Origin: Gammaproteobacteria bacterium
Lineage (GTDB): Bacteria; Pseudomonadota; Gammaproteobacteria; Pseudomonadales; Azotimanducaceae
Length of the DNA stretch: 64,000 nucleotides
NCBI GenBank assembly: GCA_026706385.1
Contig: JAPOYV010000047.1
Span: 62,001 to 126,000, forward strand
Reading direction: 5' to 3'
Position 1 is the first letter of the stretch; each line of letters begins with the position of its first letter. This document shows positions 33,485 to 43,100 of this stretch, piece after piece. Under the pieces are notes generated by a model that had not been told where the DNA came from, did no database searches, and worked only from the letters and a program-made list of their open reading frames with translations. The position numbers were made by a program, and so were the translations under genes.

Positions 33485-34087
33485 GTGGAACTGATACTCG
33501 TTCGCCACGGCCTGCCGCTGCGGGTCGAACAGGAACAAGGCCGCGCCGATCCCGCTCTTTCCGAGTCGGGACACGGCCAGGCCAGACAGGTCGGCGACTG
33601 GCTGGCCGGCGAACCGATCGACGCGATCTACACGAGCCCCTTGCGTCGTGCCGTCGAGACGGCCGCGCCGCTGGCGCAGCGGCGAACGATGAAACCGATC
33701 ATCCGCGACGACCTGGCCGAATACGACCGGGCGGCGTCGCACTACATCCCCATGGAGCAGCTCAAGGCCGAGGACTACCCCGCCTGGAAGGCCTTCGTCG
33801 ACGGCGGCTACGGCGACGACTTCGACATCGAGGCGTTTCGCCGCCGGGTGGCCGCGGGCATGGAAGCGATCATTGATGCCCATCGGGGCGAACGCGTGGC
33901 GGTGTTCTGCCACGGCGGCGTGGTGAACGTCTGGGCATCGACCGTTCTCGGCATGCCGCCACGCCTCTTCATCGACGTGCGCTACGCCAGCATCAGCCGC
34001 TTCCTGTGCGCCTCCACGGGAGAACGCAACCTCAAGAGCTTGAACGAGACGCAGCACCTGACCGAAACCCGCGCCGGCGGAACATGA
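33485..34087 (+). CDS. Histidine phosphatase family protein
   Basis: A 200-residue phosphoglycerate-mutase-like phosphatase. The phosphohistidine motif is LVRHGLPL (H8), YTSPLRRAVETA supplies the second Arg, and VFCHGGVVN supplies the distal His. It is cytoplasmic. Such proteins dephosphorylate sugar phosphates, nucleotides or cofactor precursors; nothing here identifies the substrate. Translation starts with GTG 33485, as the motif leaves no room for a later start. It converges with the second carboxylesterase. Confidence 0.9.
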   Translation: MELILVRHGLPLRVEQEQGRADPALSESGHGQARQVGDWLAGEPIDAIYTSPLRRAVETAAPLAQRRTMKPIIRDDLAEYDRAASHYIPMEQLKAEDYPAWKAFVDGGYGDDFDIEAFRRRVAAGMEAIIDAHRGERVAVFCHGGVVNVWASTVLGMPPRLFIDVRYASISRFLCASTGERNLKSLNETQHLTETRAGGT

Positions 34088-34108
34088 CGGTGCACGGACA
34101 TCCACGTC

Positions 34109-35731
34109 TCAATGAGGATCCGTGCGAGCGCCATCCTCAACGGCGTAGCAGCGATCCATGACGTCCAGCTTGGCCTTGCGCAGGCCCGCGACCTCGCCCG
34201 GGGTCGCCGAGATCTCCAGCGCGAGGTCCGTGTCCGTCGCGTACTGCGGCCACGGCGGCAGGCCCTCGCCGTTGGGATCGCCCGTTTTCGCGAAGTTGGT
34301 CCAGTAGCCGGTCATCAGGCGGGTCACCTCGAGATCGCTGGCGCGGGTCGACAACTCGTCCCCGCCGTCGCCGAAGCCCAGCGTCGGATTGCCGAATGCG
34401 TAGGGGATCTCGGCCGCGTGGAACGCGCCCATCGACGTTCCGTATTCGCCGCCGAGATCCGGCACGTGCGAGAAGTAGTACAGCCACGCCGGGTCGCCCT
34501 GCGCCGTCTGGGCACGCGCCCAGGTCCGCATCTGCCAGGCGAAGTACTGGTCGGACAGGATCCGCCGTTGCGCGGTGTCGGGGCTGACCGCCGCGTCTTC
34601 GGCGTAGGCGTCGAGAATCTCGCCGGCGAGATCGCCCCAGGCCTGCTCTACGCCGGCCCGATACGTCGCTTCGTCGACCTCGGCGATGCCGGCGAACAGC
34701 GTCGTCCCCTCGTGGGCGTTGGAGCCGACCATCACCGGGATCCGATTGTGCCGTCCGGCCTCGACCAAGGCCCGGGGCGCCGATGGCAACAGGTGACCGT
34801 CCACGAAAACCAGCCCGCTGGCGGCCCACTCGGCCTCGGCGATCCGGTCGTACAGCGCCGCCGCCTCGATGGCCCGCAGCCCCGCCAGATCCTCGACGGA
34901 CAGAGCTTCGGCAAGCGATGCGCCAACCGCATGGCCGGACGGTCCGGCTGGCGTGTCGGCGGCAAGTTCAGGATACGGCGCGAAGCAGCCTCCGGATTGA
35001 CCGATGGCACGATGGACGAGGCCGCCCGCGAGCGGCGACGCGTACAGCAAGCAGACGCTCCAGGAGCCCGCCGACTCGCCGAACACGGTGACGTTGCTGG
35101 GATCCCCGCCGAACGCCGCGATGTTGTCGCGGACCCAGGCGAGGGCCGCGATCTGATCGAGGATGCCGTAGTTCCCGGACACGCCTTCAGGGGATTCGGC
35201 GGACAGCTCCTCGTGGGCGAGGAAACCCATCACGCCGAGGCGGTAGTTGATGCTGACCAGCACGACGCCCTTTTCGGTGAGCGCCCCGCCGTCGTACATC
35301 GGCAGGTGACCGTGGCCGATCTGCAGGGCGCCGCCGTGAATCCACACCATCACCGGCAGCGCGTCGCCCGCAGCGGCCCGCGTCCAGACATTGAGGTATA
35401 GGCAATCCTCGGATCGGTCGATTGGGCCGCGGCTGTAGAAGCCCTCGACCGGCGGCTGCCAGCACGGCGTCCCGAAGTCGAGCGCGTCGCGCGGTTCCGT
35501 CCAGACCGACGGCACCGTCGGCGGCTTCCAGCGCAAGTCCCCGACCGGCGGCGACGCATAGGGGACGCCGCGGAAGACCCGTACCCCGTCGACGGTTTCA
35601 CCGCGCACCGGACCGGACGTCGTAGCCACGACATTCGGATCCGTCGCCCCGGGCTGCACCTCGGGCTGGGCCTCCTCCGCCCGGCACGCGACCAGCAGCA
35701 CAAGAAGCATCACAGGCACGACACGTCCCAT
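34109..35731 (-). CDS. Type-B carboxylesterase, lipoprotein
   Basis: A 540-residue carboxylesterase B family enzyme with a lipoprotein signal (MGRVVPVMLLVLLVAC, cysteine at 16). The mature enzyme shows FRGVPYASPPVGDLRWKPP, SEDCLYLNVWTR, HGGALQIGHG (oxyanion hole), the nucleophile elbow FGESAGS and the His region FHAAEIPYAF. It should hydrolyse esters in the periplasm or at the cell surface. The start at 35731 has AAGGGGAG at good spacing, better than the ATG at 35761. It is a paralogue of the enzyme at 28626-30572 but lacks its N-terminal domain. It is divergent from the CaiB gene. Confidence 0.92.
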   Translation of the reverse strand: MGRVVPVMLLVLLVACRAEEAQPEVQPGATDPNVVATTSGPVRGETVDGVRVFRGVPYASPPVGDLRWKPPTVPSVWTEPRDALDFGTPCWQPPVEGFYSRGPIDRSEDCLYLNVWTRAAAGDALPVMVWIHGGALQIGHGHLPMYDGGALTEKGVVLVSINYRLGVMGFLAHEELSAESPEGVSGNYGILDQIAALAWVRDNIAAFGGDPSNVTVFGESAGSWSVCLLYASPLAGGLVHRAIGQSGGCFAPYPELAADTPAGPSGHAVGASLAEALSVEDLAGLRAIEAAALYDRIAEAEWAASGLVFVDGHLLPSAPRALVEAGRHNRIPVMVGSNAHEGTTLFAGIAEVDEATYRAGVEQAWGDLAGEILDAYAEDAAVSPDTAQRRILSDQYFAWQMRTWARAQTAQGDPAWLYYFSHVPDLGGEYGTSMGAFHAAEIPYAFGNPTLGFGDGGDELSTRASDLEVTRLMTGYWTNFAKTGDPNGEGLPPWPQYATDTDLALEISATPGEVAGLRKAKLDVMDRCYAVEDGARTDPH

Positions 35732-35792
35732 CGGCTCGACTCCCCTTGGGTTCGCGACCATCATACACACCGTACTTTTCACGGACGGGCGG

Positions 35793-36995
35793 ATGAACAC
35801 ACTGTTCGAAGGACTCAAAGTGGTCGACGCAGGAACCTGGATCGCCGGACCCGTGTCGTCCACGATCCTCGCCGACTACGGGGCCGACGTGACGAAAATC
35901 GAAATGCCCGGCGACGGCGACGCCTACCGGCGCCTCGCCCACGGCCCCGGGACGCCGAATGCGGACATCAACTATGCCTGGGCGCAGGACGCCCGCAACA
36001 AGCGCTCAATCACCATCAACCTCAAGACCGACGCGGGCAAAGCGATCCTGAAGAAGCTCGTCGCGCGGTGCGACGTCTACGTCACCAACTACCCTCTCCA
36101 CATGCGCCGGCGGCTCGGTCTCACGTACGAAGACTTGAAGCCCCTCAATCCGCGCATGGTCTACGCGTGGCTGACGGCCTATGGCGAATACGGGCCGGAG
36201 AAGGACCGGGAAGGCTTCGACCTGGTCGCGTACTGGTCCCGCTCGGGCTTGATGGACGTGGTGCGCGCGCCGGGTGCGAAGCCGGCGCACTCCCTGCCCG
36301 GGATGGGCGACCATCCCACGGCGATCTCGATGTATGCGTCCATCGTCACCGCGCTGTTGCATCGGGAACGCACCGGGGAAGGCAGCATGGTTCACACGTC
36401 GCTGATCGCCAACGGTGTTTGGGCCGCGTCGTGCATCGCCGCCGCCAAGTTCGCGCACGGCAGCGACTTCTCCAACTATCCGAACCGCGCGCCGCGCTAC
36501 TTTACGCGGGAGATGTACGAGACCGCGGACGGGCGATGGCTGCAGTTCACGTTCGTGCGGAGCGAGTCGGAAATACGTCACTTCTTCGAAATCCTGGGCG
36601 TCGCCGAACTGCTCGACGACCCGGCGTTCTCGACCCGCGAGGCGCGTATCCAGTCGGGTACAGCCCTTGCCGACCGCCTTCGCCCGGTGCTGGCGAGCAG
36701 AACAACCGCGGATTGGCTGGCCACCTTCGAGGCCGAGGGCGTCCCGGTGTCGCTGGTCGGGAGCGTCCACGACCTACCCGGGGATCACCAACTCAAGGCC
36801 AACGGCATCATCACCAAACCCGTGGATGACATCGGCGCCGACTACGTCATCAACCACCCGGTCAACGTCGACGCCATCCACCGCGTCGGCGTCAAGAAGG
36901 CGCCCGAAATCGGCGAGCACACCGACGCGGTGCTCGAGGAACTCGGCTACGACACGGCAGCGATCAACGCCCTTAGGGACAGCGGCGTCGTCTAA
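35793..36995 (+). CDS. Family III CoA transferase (CaiB/BaiF type)
   Basis: A 400-residue class III acyl-CoA transferase. The N-terminus has LKVVDAGTWIAGPVSSTILADYGADVTKIE, and the nucleophile Asp is expected in REGFDLVAYWSRSGLM. GMGDHPTAISMYASIVTALL and the C-terminal region GVPVSLVGS fit the family. It exchanges CoA between an acyl-CoA and a free carboxylic acid, commonly to activate catabolic substrates; the acid is unknown. Crotonase genes in the window could act downstream, but they are not in the same operon. The first ATG is used. Confidence 0.92.
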   Translation: MNTLFEGLKVVDAGTWIAGPVSSTILADYGADVTKIEMPGDGDAYRRLAHGPGTPNADINYAWAQDARNKRSITINLKTDAGKAILKKLVARCDVYVTNYPLHMRRRLGLTYEDLKPLNPRMVYAWLTAYGEYGPEKDREGFDLVAYWSRSGLMDVVRAPGAKPAHSLPGMGDHPTAISMYASIVTALLHRERTGEGSMVHTSLIANGVWAASCIAAAKFAHGSDFSNYPNRAPRYFTREMYETADGRWLQFTFVRSESEIRHFFEILGVAELLDDPAFSTREARIQSGTALADRLRPVLASRTTADWLATFEAEGVPVSLVGSVHDLPGDHQLKANGIITKPVDDIGADYVINHPVNVDAIHRVGVKKAPEIGEHTDAVLEELGYDTAAINALRDSGVV

Positions 36996-37025
36996 GGTGA
37001 GCGGCGAACGCAACCGAGAACGCGT

Positions 37026-38168
37026 TCACCGGTCCGCGAGGATCCGGCTCAGGGTCGGGGCGAAACGCTCTCCCATGCGCTCGTAGCCGGCCGGATTCGG
37101 GTGCAGGTCGTCCGGCAAGTCGTCGGCGTCGGCCTCGCCGAAGAGATCCAGCCCATCGACGTAGTGGAGGTTGGCATCGCCCGCGGCGCGCCGTGCGTCC
37201 ACGGCGCCCTTAAGGATCTCGCGGATCCGTGCCAACGACAGGCAACCGACCCGGTAAGGTTCGAACCCGTCGATGGTGACGAACTTGCCGACCTCGTTGG
37301 GCACCGTCGGCCCCGGACGGGTCTCCGCACTGGGGCAGTAGATGGGCGAGATGGCGACGATGGGCACGTCGGGCCTAGCCTCGCGGATCGTGTCCAGGAA
37401 GCCGTGGAATGCAGGGCCGAATACGCGCTCGCGCATCGAGTCCATGTTCACCACGTTGATGCCCGTCTTGATGCTGACGATGTCGGCTGTGGCGTCGCGG
37501 ATCGTTCGCGCCACGAACTGGTCCAGGTGGCATTGGCCGCCGAAGCCTAAGTTCTGCAGCGCCATGCCGGCGCGCCGGGCGGCGACCGCGGGCCAGGTCT
37601 TGGCGGGCTCAAGAGCCTCCATGCAGTGACTGATGGAGCTGCCGTAGTGGATCCACCGGGGCCGCGCCTCGGCGGGTGGCGCCGAGACCGTGGAACCGTC
37701 GTCGATCTCCAGGGCGCGCAGCTCGACGAAAGCGTTGTGCGGCAGCCAGATCTCGCAGACAGACGCCCCCGCGGGGACATCGAACACGACGGTGTCGGCT
37801 TCGCCCCGGACGAGTTCGAATCCGCCAGGGGCTTCGGGCTTGAAGACAATCGCATTGCCTTGGGTCGACGCGGCATCCTGCAGTCGGCCGGCCGCTTCGC
37901 AGTTGAAAACGACGGGACGCCGCGGTCGCGGCGGGTTGACCATGTTGGTCGCCAGGAAGTGCACGCCGACGCGGCGCGAATCCGTCGCGAAGCGCAAGCG
38001 CACGCCGGACGGCATCCGCACCATGGCATCCATCACCGCCGGCAACTGCAGACGCGTCCATGACGGTAGCCGCCGCGGCGCCAAACCGGATTCGCGATCA
38101 TCGAAGTCCAGCGCGCCGCAGACGTCGATGATGTCCGGAACCAGATCTCCGATGGCGATGGTCTCCAT
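37026..38168 (-). CDS. SGNH/GDSL-family hydrolase with N-terminal beta domain
   Basis: A 380-residue protein in two parts. Residues 1-165 form a beta-rich domain like those in SGNH carbohydrate esterases (RLRFATDSRRVGVHF, FELVRGEADTVVFDV). Residues 168-380 form the SGNH catalytic domain, with block I IHYGSSISH (nucleophile Ser), block II GFGGQCHLD, block III KTGINVVN, and block V DDLHPNPAGY (Asp-His). No signal peptide is seen, so it is probably cytoplasmic. It is an esterase or deacetylase on an unknown, perhaps sugar, substrate. It is the last gene before a 347-bp gap on its upstream side. Confidence 0.9.
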   Translation of the reverse strand: METIAIGDLVPDIIDVCGALDFDDRESGLAPRRLPSWTRLQLPAVMDAMVRMPSGVRLRFATDSRRVGVHFLATNMVNPPRPRRPVVFNCEAAGRLQDAASTQGNAIVFKPEAPGGFELVRGEADTVVFDVPAGASVCEIWLPHNAFVELRALEIDDGSTVSAPPAEARPRWIHYGSSISHCMEALEPAKTWPAVAARRAGMALQNLGFGGQCHLDQFVARTIRDATADIVSIKTGINVVNMDSMRERVFGPAFHGFLDTIREARPDVPIVAISPIYCPSAETRPGPTVPNEVGKFVTIDGFEPYRVGCLSLARIREILKGAVDARRAAGDANLHYVDGLDLFGEADADDLPDDLHPNPAGYERMGERFAPTLSRILADR

Positions 38169-38515
38169 GCTCTCTCCGCGCCCGTATGTTCAGAGCCTGC
38201 GCCATCTTAGCGCGCCGCCAGCATGGTCGTTCGGCCCTTGCCTCGGATGCCGCAAACAGCTTGTCCACCGAAACTCCACTATTCCTTGCACAGCTATTCA
38301 CAATCCCGCCGTAAAGTACTGCCTTGCGACGAGTTCTCCATTGCTCTCCCCTTGAACCAGAGGGACGCGTCGCCCCCCTGGAATGCCCCGGCTTCGGCCG
38401 GGGCATCTTTTTGCCGGTTGCTGGCACGAACGCGTTGGACGTTGCGGGCAGACCTTCGCGCTCGTGGTTTCGGATCGGCTATTCTTGTCGGCCACATCCG
38501 CCTGATCGAATCGCC
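38169..38515. other. 347-bp gap with two hairpins; candidate small RNA
   Basis: No protein gene is supported here. On the plus strand two hairpins occur in series: CCAG-AGGG pairing with CCCC-CTGG across 38358-38382, and a 10-bp GC-rich stem with TTCG loop and T-run at 38383-38412. This pattern is typical of the 3' end of a small RNA or of an unannotated transcript. The upstream part is less GC-rich than the genes and could hold promoters for the SGNH hydrolase (minus) and an RNA (plus), but no consensus pair with standard spacing was found. Confidence 0.45.
38383..38412 (+). terminator. Strong intrinsic terminator
   Basis: ATGCCCCGGC (38383-38392) pairs perfectly with GCCGGGGCAT (38397-38406) around a TTCG tetraloop, followed by CTTTTT. 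It terminates plus-strand transcription about 100 bp before the glyoxalase gene, yet no plus-strand gene ends nearby. Confidence 0.8.
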
Positions 38516-38935
38516 ATGAAATACCTCCACACCATGGTTCGCGTCGCCGACCTCGACGCGTCTCTCGACTTCTACTGCAACAAGCTCGGCCTCGAGGAAC
38601 TGCGACGCATCGACAACGAAGGCGGCCGGTTCTCGCTCGTCTTTCTTGCCGCACCAGGCGACAGCGAGGCGCAGGTCGAGTTGACCTACAACTGGGATCC
38701 GGAAACGCTCGGCGGCGGCCGCAATTTCGGACACCTGGCGTACCGCGTGGACGACATCTACGGGCTCTGCGAGCGCCTGATGGCAGGCGGCGTGACCATC
38801 AACCGACCGCCCCGCGACGGCTACATGGCGTTCGTCCGGTCGCCCGACAACATCTCGGTCGAGTTGCTGCAGGACGGCGCACCACTGCCGCAGAAGGAGC
38901 CTTGGGCCTCCATGCCCAACACCGGCGAGTGGTAG
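38516..38935 (+). CDS. Lactoylglutathione lyase (glyoxalase I)-like protein
   Basis: A 139-residue vicinal-oxygen-chelate protein. It begins MKYLHTMVRVADLDASLDFYC with a metal-binding His near residue 5. LVFLAAPGDSEAQVELTYNW supplies a Glu, NFGHLAYRVDDI a second His, and NISVELLQDG a second Glu. This is the H-E-H-E set of glyoxalase I, and the Y-N-W segment is typical of GloA. It would convert the methylglyoxal-glutathione hemithioacetal to lactoylglutathione in the cytoplasm. The ATG at 38516 is the only reasonable start. It precedes the RND operon by 85 bp. Confidence 0.92.
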   Translation: MKYLHTMVRVADLDASLDFYCNKLGLEELRRIDNEGGRFSLVFLAAPGDSEAQVELTYNWDPETLGGGRNFGHLAYRVDDIYGLCERLMAGGVTINRPPRDGYMAFVRSPDNISVELLQDGAPLPQKEPWASMPNTGEW

Positions 38936-39020
38936 CGCATCGGTGACGCGGGCTGGCCGCTCTCGCGTGCGGCAGGCCTAATGTGTTACTTTCGGTAGCA
39001 TTCCACTCCGCTGGACTTCC

Positions 39021-40181
39021 ATGCGCGGCACTTACATTACCGCCCTCGTCATCACTGTTGCGGTCGCAATCTGGCTGCTGTCGGGTTTCCTGACCGCCGA
39101 AGAAGGTGTCTCGGAACACCCGTCACTGGCCGAAGCCAATACGCTGCTCGCCGGGAGCGCCGACGACAAGGCGCCGACGGCCGTGCGGGCAAGAGTCATT
39201 CACGCCCGCACGCTTCCTGAGCAGATCTCCGTGCGCGGTCGCACCGAGAACAAGCGCACGGTTGCCGTGCAGGCGGAAACGCGGGGCCGGGTGGTCGCCC
39301 GCCCGGTCGAGCGCGGCGACCGGGTTGAGGCAGGCGATCTCTTGTGCCAGATCGCCGTGGAAGACCGCCAGGCCCGTATTACCCAAGGCAAGGAGGGCGT
39401 CAACCAAGCGCGACTCGAGTACCTCGGCAGCCTGAAGCTCAAGGACCGGGGCTTTCAGTCGGCGACCGCAATCGCCCAGGCACGTGCACGGCTCGCCACC
39501 GCCCAGGCGCAGCTTGAAGCGGCGGCTCTCGACCTCGAGCGGACCTTCATCCGCGCACCCTTCGACGGCATCGTCGAGGACGTGGAGCTTGAAGTCGGCG
39601 ACTATGCGCAATCCGGCACGGCCTGCGCGCGCATCGTCGATCTCGACCCGATGCTGCTGGTCGGCCAGATCGCCGAGCGGGACGTCTACCGGGTGTCGGT
39701 CGGATCACCCACCTCGGGGAGGCTCGCGACCGGCGCAGAAGTGACGGGGCCGATCTCCTTCGTCGGCCAACAGGCCGAGCCCGAGACACGGACGTACCGA
39801 ATCGAGGTCACCGTACCCAACCCCGACTACACGTTGCGCAGTGGCGTCACGACGGAAATCGACATCCGCGTGGGCGAGTTGCTCGCGCACAAGATCACGC
39901 CGGCGCTGTTCGCCCTCGACGACGAGGGACGCCTGGGTGTGCGAACCGTTGACGCCGACCAACGCGTCCGCTTCCAGCATGTCGACGTGGTGGCCGACGA
40001 CCACGACGGCGCCTGGGTCACCGGGCTGCCGTGGGAGACCACCCTGATCACCGTCGGCCAAGAGTACGTCGTTGCGGGGCAACGGGTCGCTGTGGAGATG
40101 CAGGCACCGGGCGCCGAAGGCAGTCCCGACGAGCTCCCCATACTCGCGCACGGAGAAGGCGCAGCCGCCGGTCCTTCATGA
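39021..40181 (+). CDS. RND efflux periplasmic adaptor (HlyD/MFP family)
   Basis: A 386-residue membrane fusion protein. Residues 5-26 form an N-terminal anchor. The lipoyl halves are RGRVVARPVERGDRVEAGDLL and APFDGIVEDVELEVGDYAQSG, separated by a coiled coil (residues 118-175, RLATAQAQLEAAALDLE). A beta-barrel and membrane-proximal domain follow. It links the RND pump in the inner membrane to an outer-membrane channel. It overlaps the pump gene by ATGA (40178-40181), so the two are made together. No TolC-like gene is in the window. Confidence 0.93.
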   Translation: MRGTYITALVITVAVAIWLLSGFLTAEEGVSEHPSLAEANTLLAGSADDKAPTAVRARVIHARTLPEQISVRGRTENKRTVAVQAETRGRVVARPVERGDRVEAGDLLCQIAVEDRQARITQGKEGVNQARLEYLGSLKLKDRGFQSATAIAQARARLATAQAQLEAAALDLERTFIRAPFDGIVEDVELEVGDYAQSGTACARIVDLDPMLLVGQIAERDVYRVSVGSPTSGRLATGAEVTGPISFVGQQAEPETRTYRIEVTVPNPDYTLRSGVTTEIDIRVGELLAHKITPALFALDDEGRLGVRTVDADQRVRFQHVDVVADDHDGAWVTGLPWETTLITVGQEYVVAGQRVAVEMQAPGAEGSPDELPILAHGEGAAAGPS

Positions 40182-43100
40182 CCAATCCCCTCATCGACGC
40201 CGCGGTTCAGCGCTCGCGGACCACCTTGCTGCTGATGATGATGGTGGTCTTCGCCGGGGTCGCCGCGCGGATCGCAATCCCCATCGAGTCGTCGCCGAAC
40301 ATCGAGGTGCCGGTGTTCATGGTCTCGGTGCCGCACGAAGGCATCTCGCCGGAGGATGCCGAACGCCTCCTCGTCAAACCCCTGGAAGTGGAGATGCGCA
40401 CGGTCGAAGGCGTCGAGGAAGTGCGTGCCTACGCCTACCAGGGTATGGCGCGGATGTCGGTGGAGTTCGACGCCGACTACGACCTGGACGAAGCCCTGAA
40501 CGACGTGCGCGCCGCCGTGGACCGCGCCAAGCCGTGGTTCCCGGCCAGCGCCGAAGAGCCCTTCATCCTCGAGATGAGCGCCTCCGGCTTCGCCATCATC
40601 CAAGTCAACCTCGTCGGCGACGGCGTCCGCGAACGCGTGATCTACAACCTGGCGCAAGAGCTCCGCGACGACATCAAGGCGCTACCCGACGTCTTGGAGG
40701 TCCAACTGCAGGGCGAGCGCGAGGAACTTCTCGAAGTGGTCATCGACCCCGCCGCGATGGAAACGTACGAGGTCGGCAGCGAGCAGCTCTTCAACACCGT
40801 GGTCCGCAACAACCGGTTGATCGCCGCCGGTTCGCTCGACACGGGCGCGGGCCGCATGGCTGTCAAGGTGCCGAGCGTCATCGAGGATGCGGCCGACATC
40901 GTCGACCTGCCGGTGAAGGCGAACGGCGACTCCGTGGTGACCTTGAGCGACATCGCCGATATCCGCCGGACATTCAAGGACCGCAACCGTTTCGCGCGGG
41001 TGAACGGCAAGGACACGATCTCCCTCGACGTCGCCAAGCGCGCGAACGCGAACCTCGTCGACACGGTTGCCCAGGTGCGCGCCGTCGTCGAGAGCTACCG
41101 CGACCGACTGCCGAGCCGCGTCGAGTTGTTCTACACCCAGGACCAGGCGCCCTTCGCACGCGACCAAGTGAACGAACTGCAGGGCAACATCGTCACCGCG
41201 CTCGCCATGGTGATGGTGCTGGTGGTGGCGGCGCTCGGCCTGCGCAGCGGCCTGATCGTGGGCGCGGCGATCCCCGTATCGTTCCTTTTCGCGCTGGTCT
41301 TCGTGTGGCTCCTCGGCTACACGTTCAACTTCATGGTCATGTTCGGCATGCTGCTCGGCCTCGGCATGCTCATCGACGGCGCGATCGTGATCACCGAGTA
41401 TGCCGACCGCAAGATGGCCGAGGGCATGTCGCCGCGCGAGGCCTACGCCAACTCGGCCACAAGGATGTTCTGGCCGGTTGCGGCGTCGGTGGCGACCACG
41501 CTGGCGGCGTTCCTGCCACTGATGTTCTGGCCCGGCGTGTCCGGGAAGTTCATGCGCTACCTGCCCGTCACCGTGTTCTTCGTGTTGACAGGGTCGCTGC
41601 TCTACGCGTTGGTCTTCGGCCCGACCGTCGGCGCCACCTTCGGCAAACCAACCCCGCACAACGAACGCTCCCGACGCACGCTGCGGTTGCTCGAGGACGG
41701 CGACCCAACCGAGCTCCAGGGATTCACCGGGATCTACGCACGCGTGCTCAGAACGACTTGCCGGCACGCCGGGTTCACCGTGCTGGCCACGGTCGCCATC
41801 CTGGCCGTTTCCTTCGTTGCCTACGGCGAGTACGGGCGCGGCATGACCTTCTTCTCCGACACGGACCCGTCTTACGCCCGGGTGTCTGTTCGCGCCCGCG
41901 GCAACCTAGCGGCGATCGAGACATTTGCACTCGTCCGGGAGGTCGAGCAACGCATCCTCGAGATCCCCGGCATCAAGAGCGTCAACACGTGGGTGCAAGC
42001 CGGTGGCGGCTCCGGCGGCACCGGGATCGGTGGTTCCAGCGACGCCTCAGATACGGTGGGCACGATGTTCATCGAGCTGCACGAGCAGTTCGAGCGCGAG
42101 TTGACCGGCCGCGAGATCCTCGAGGAGGTGCGCGTGCGGACGGCGAGCCTCGTCGGCATTGGCGTCGACGTTCAGAAGCAGGAGGACGGGCCGCCCGTCG
42201 GCAAGCCGGTCCAGATCCAGTTCACGGCGGACGACAAGACCCTGATCGGCCCCGTGGTGAAACGCGTGCGCGACTACATGGACAGCGCGGTCGAGGGGTT
42301 GCGCGACATCGAGGATACGCGGTCGCTGCCGGGCGTCGAGTGGCAGATCAGCGTCGACCGGGCGCAAGCGGCCCTCTACAACGCCGACGTCTCCCTCGTG
42401 GGTCGCGCTGTCGAACTCGTGACCAATGGCGTCCTCGTCGGCCAGTACCGGCCGGACACGGCCGACGACGCCGTGGACATCCGCGTACGTTACCCGGCCA
42501 GTGCGCGGGGCTTGAGCGCCTTGGACGACTTGCGGATCACGACATCCAAGGGACTGGTGCCAATCTCCAACTTCGTTCGCCGCGAAGCGGTTCCCAACCT
42601 CGACAGCATCGAGCGCATCGACGGTCGCGTCGTCATGTTCGTTCGCGCCAACGTCGCCCCGGGTGTGCTCGCCGATGACAAGGTGAAGGAAATCCAGGCC
42701 TGGCTCGACGGGACGGACCTAGACTCGCGCGTCGATGTCGCGTTCCGGGGCGCCAACGAGGAGCAGGCCGAGTCCATCGCCTTCATCGTGGTCGCCATGA
42801 CCATGTCCCTGCTGCTGATGTTCGTGCTGCTGGTGACCCAGTTCAACAGCCTCTACCAGAGCCTGTTGATCCTCATCGCGGTCGTCATGTCGACGGCCGG
42901 TGTGCTGATCGGCCTCCTGGTCACCCAGATGCCGTTCAGCGCGATCCTGACCGGTGTCGGCGTGGTCGCGTTGGCGGGCATCGTGGTGAACAACAACATC
43001 GTTCTGATCGACACCTACAACCACATCCGCAAACGCCACCCGGAGCTGGATCAGATCTCGCTCATCGTGCGCACCGGTGCCCAACGCTTCCGCCCCGTGC

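Noticed and set aside
37255-37275. A tRNA T-arm-like GGTTCGAACCC
   Set aside because: It falls within the SGNH hydrolase coding sequence and no cloverleaf can be built around it.
40072-42678. 868-residue frame overlapping the RND pump
   Set aside because: It is an out-of-frame shadow, rich in Arg/Gly/Ala with no hydrophobic segments or motifs.
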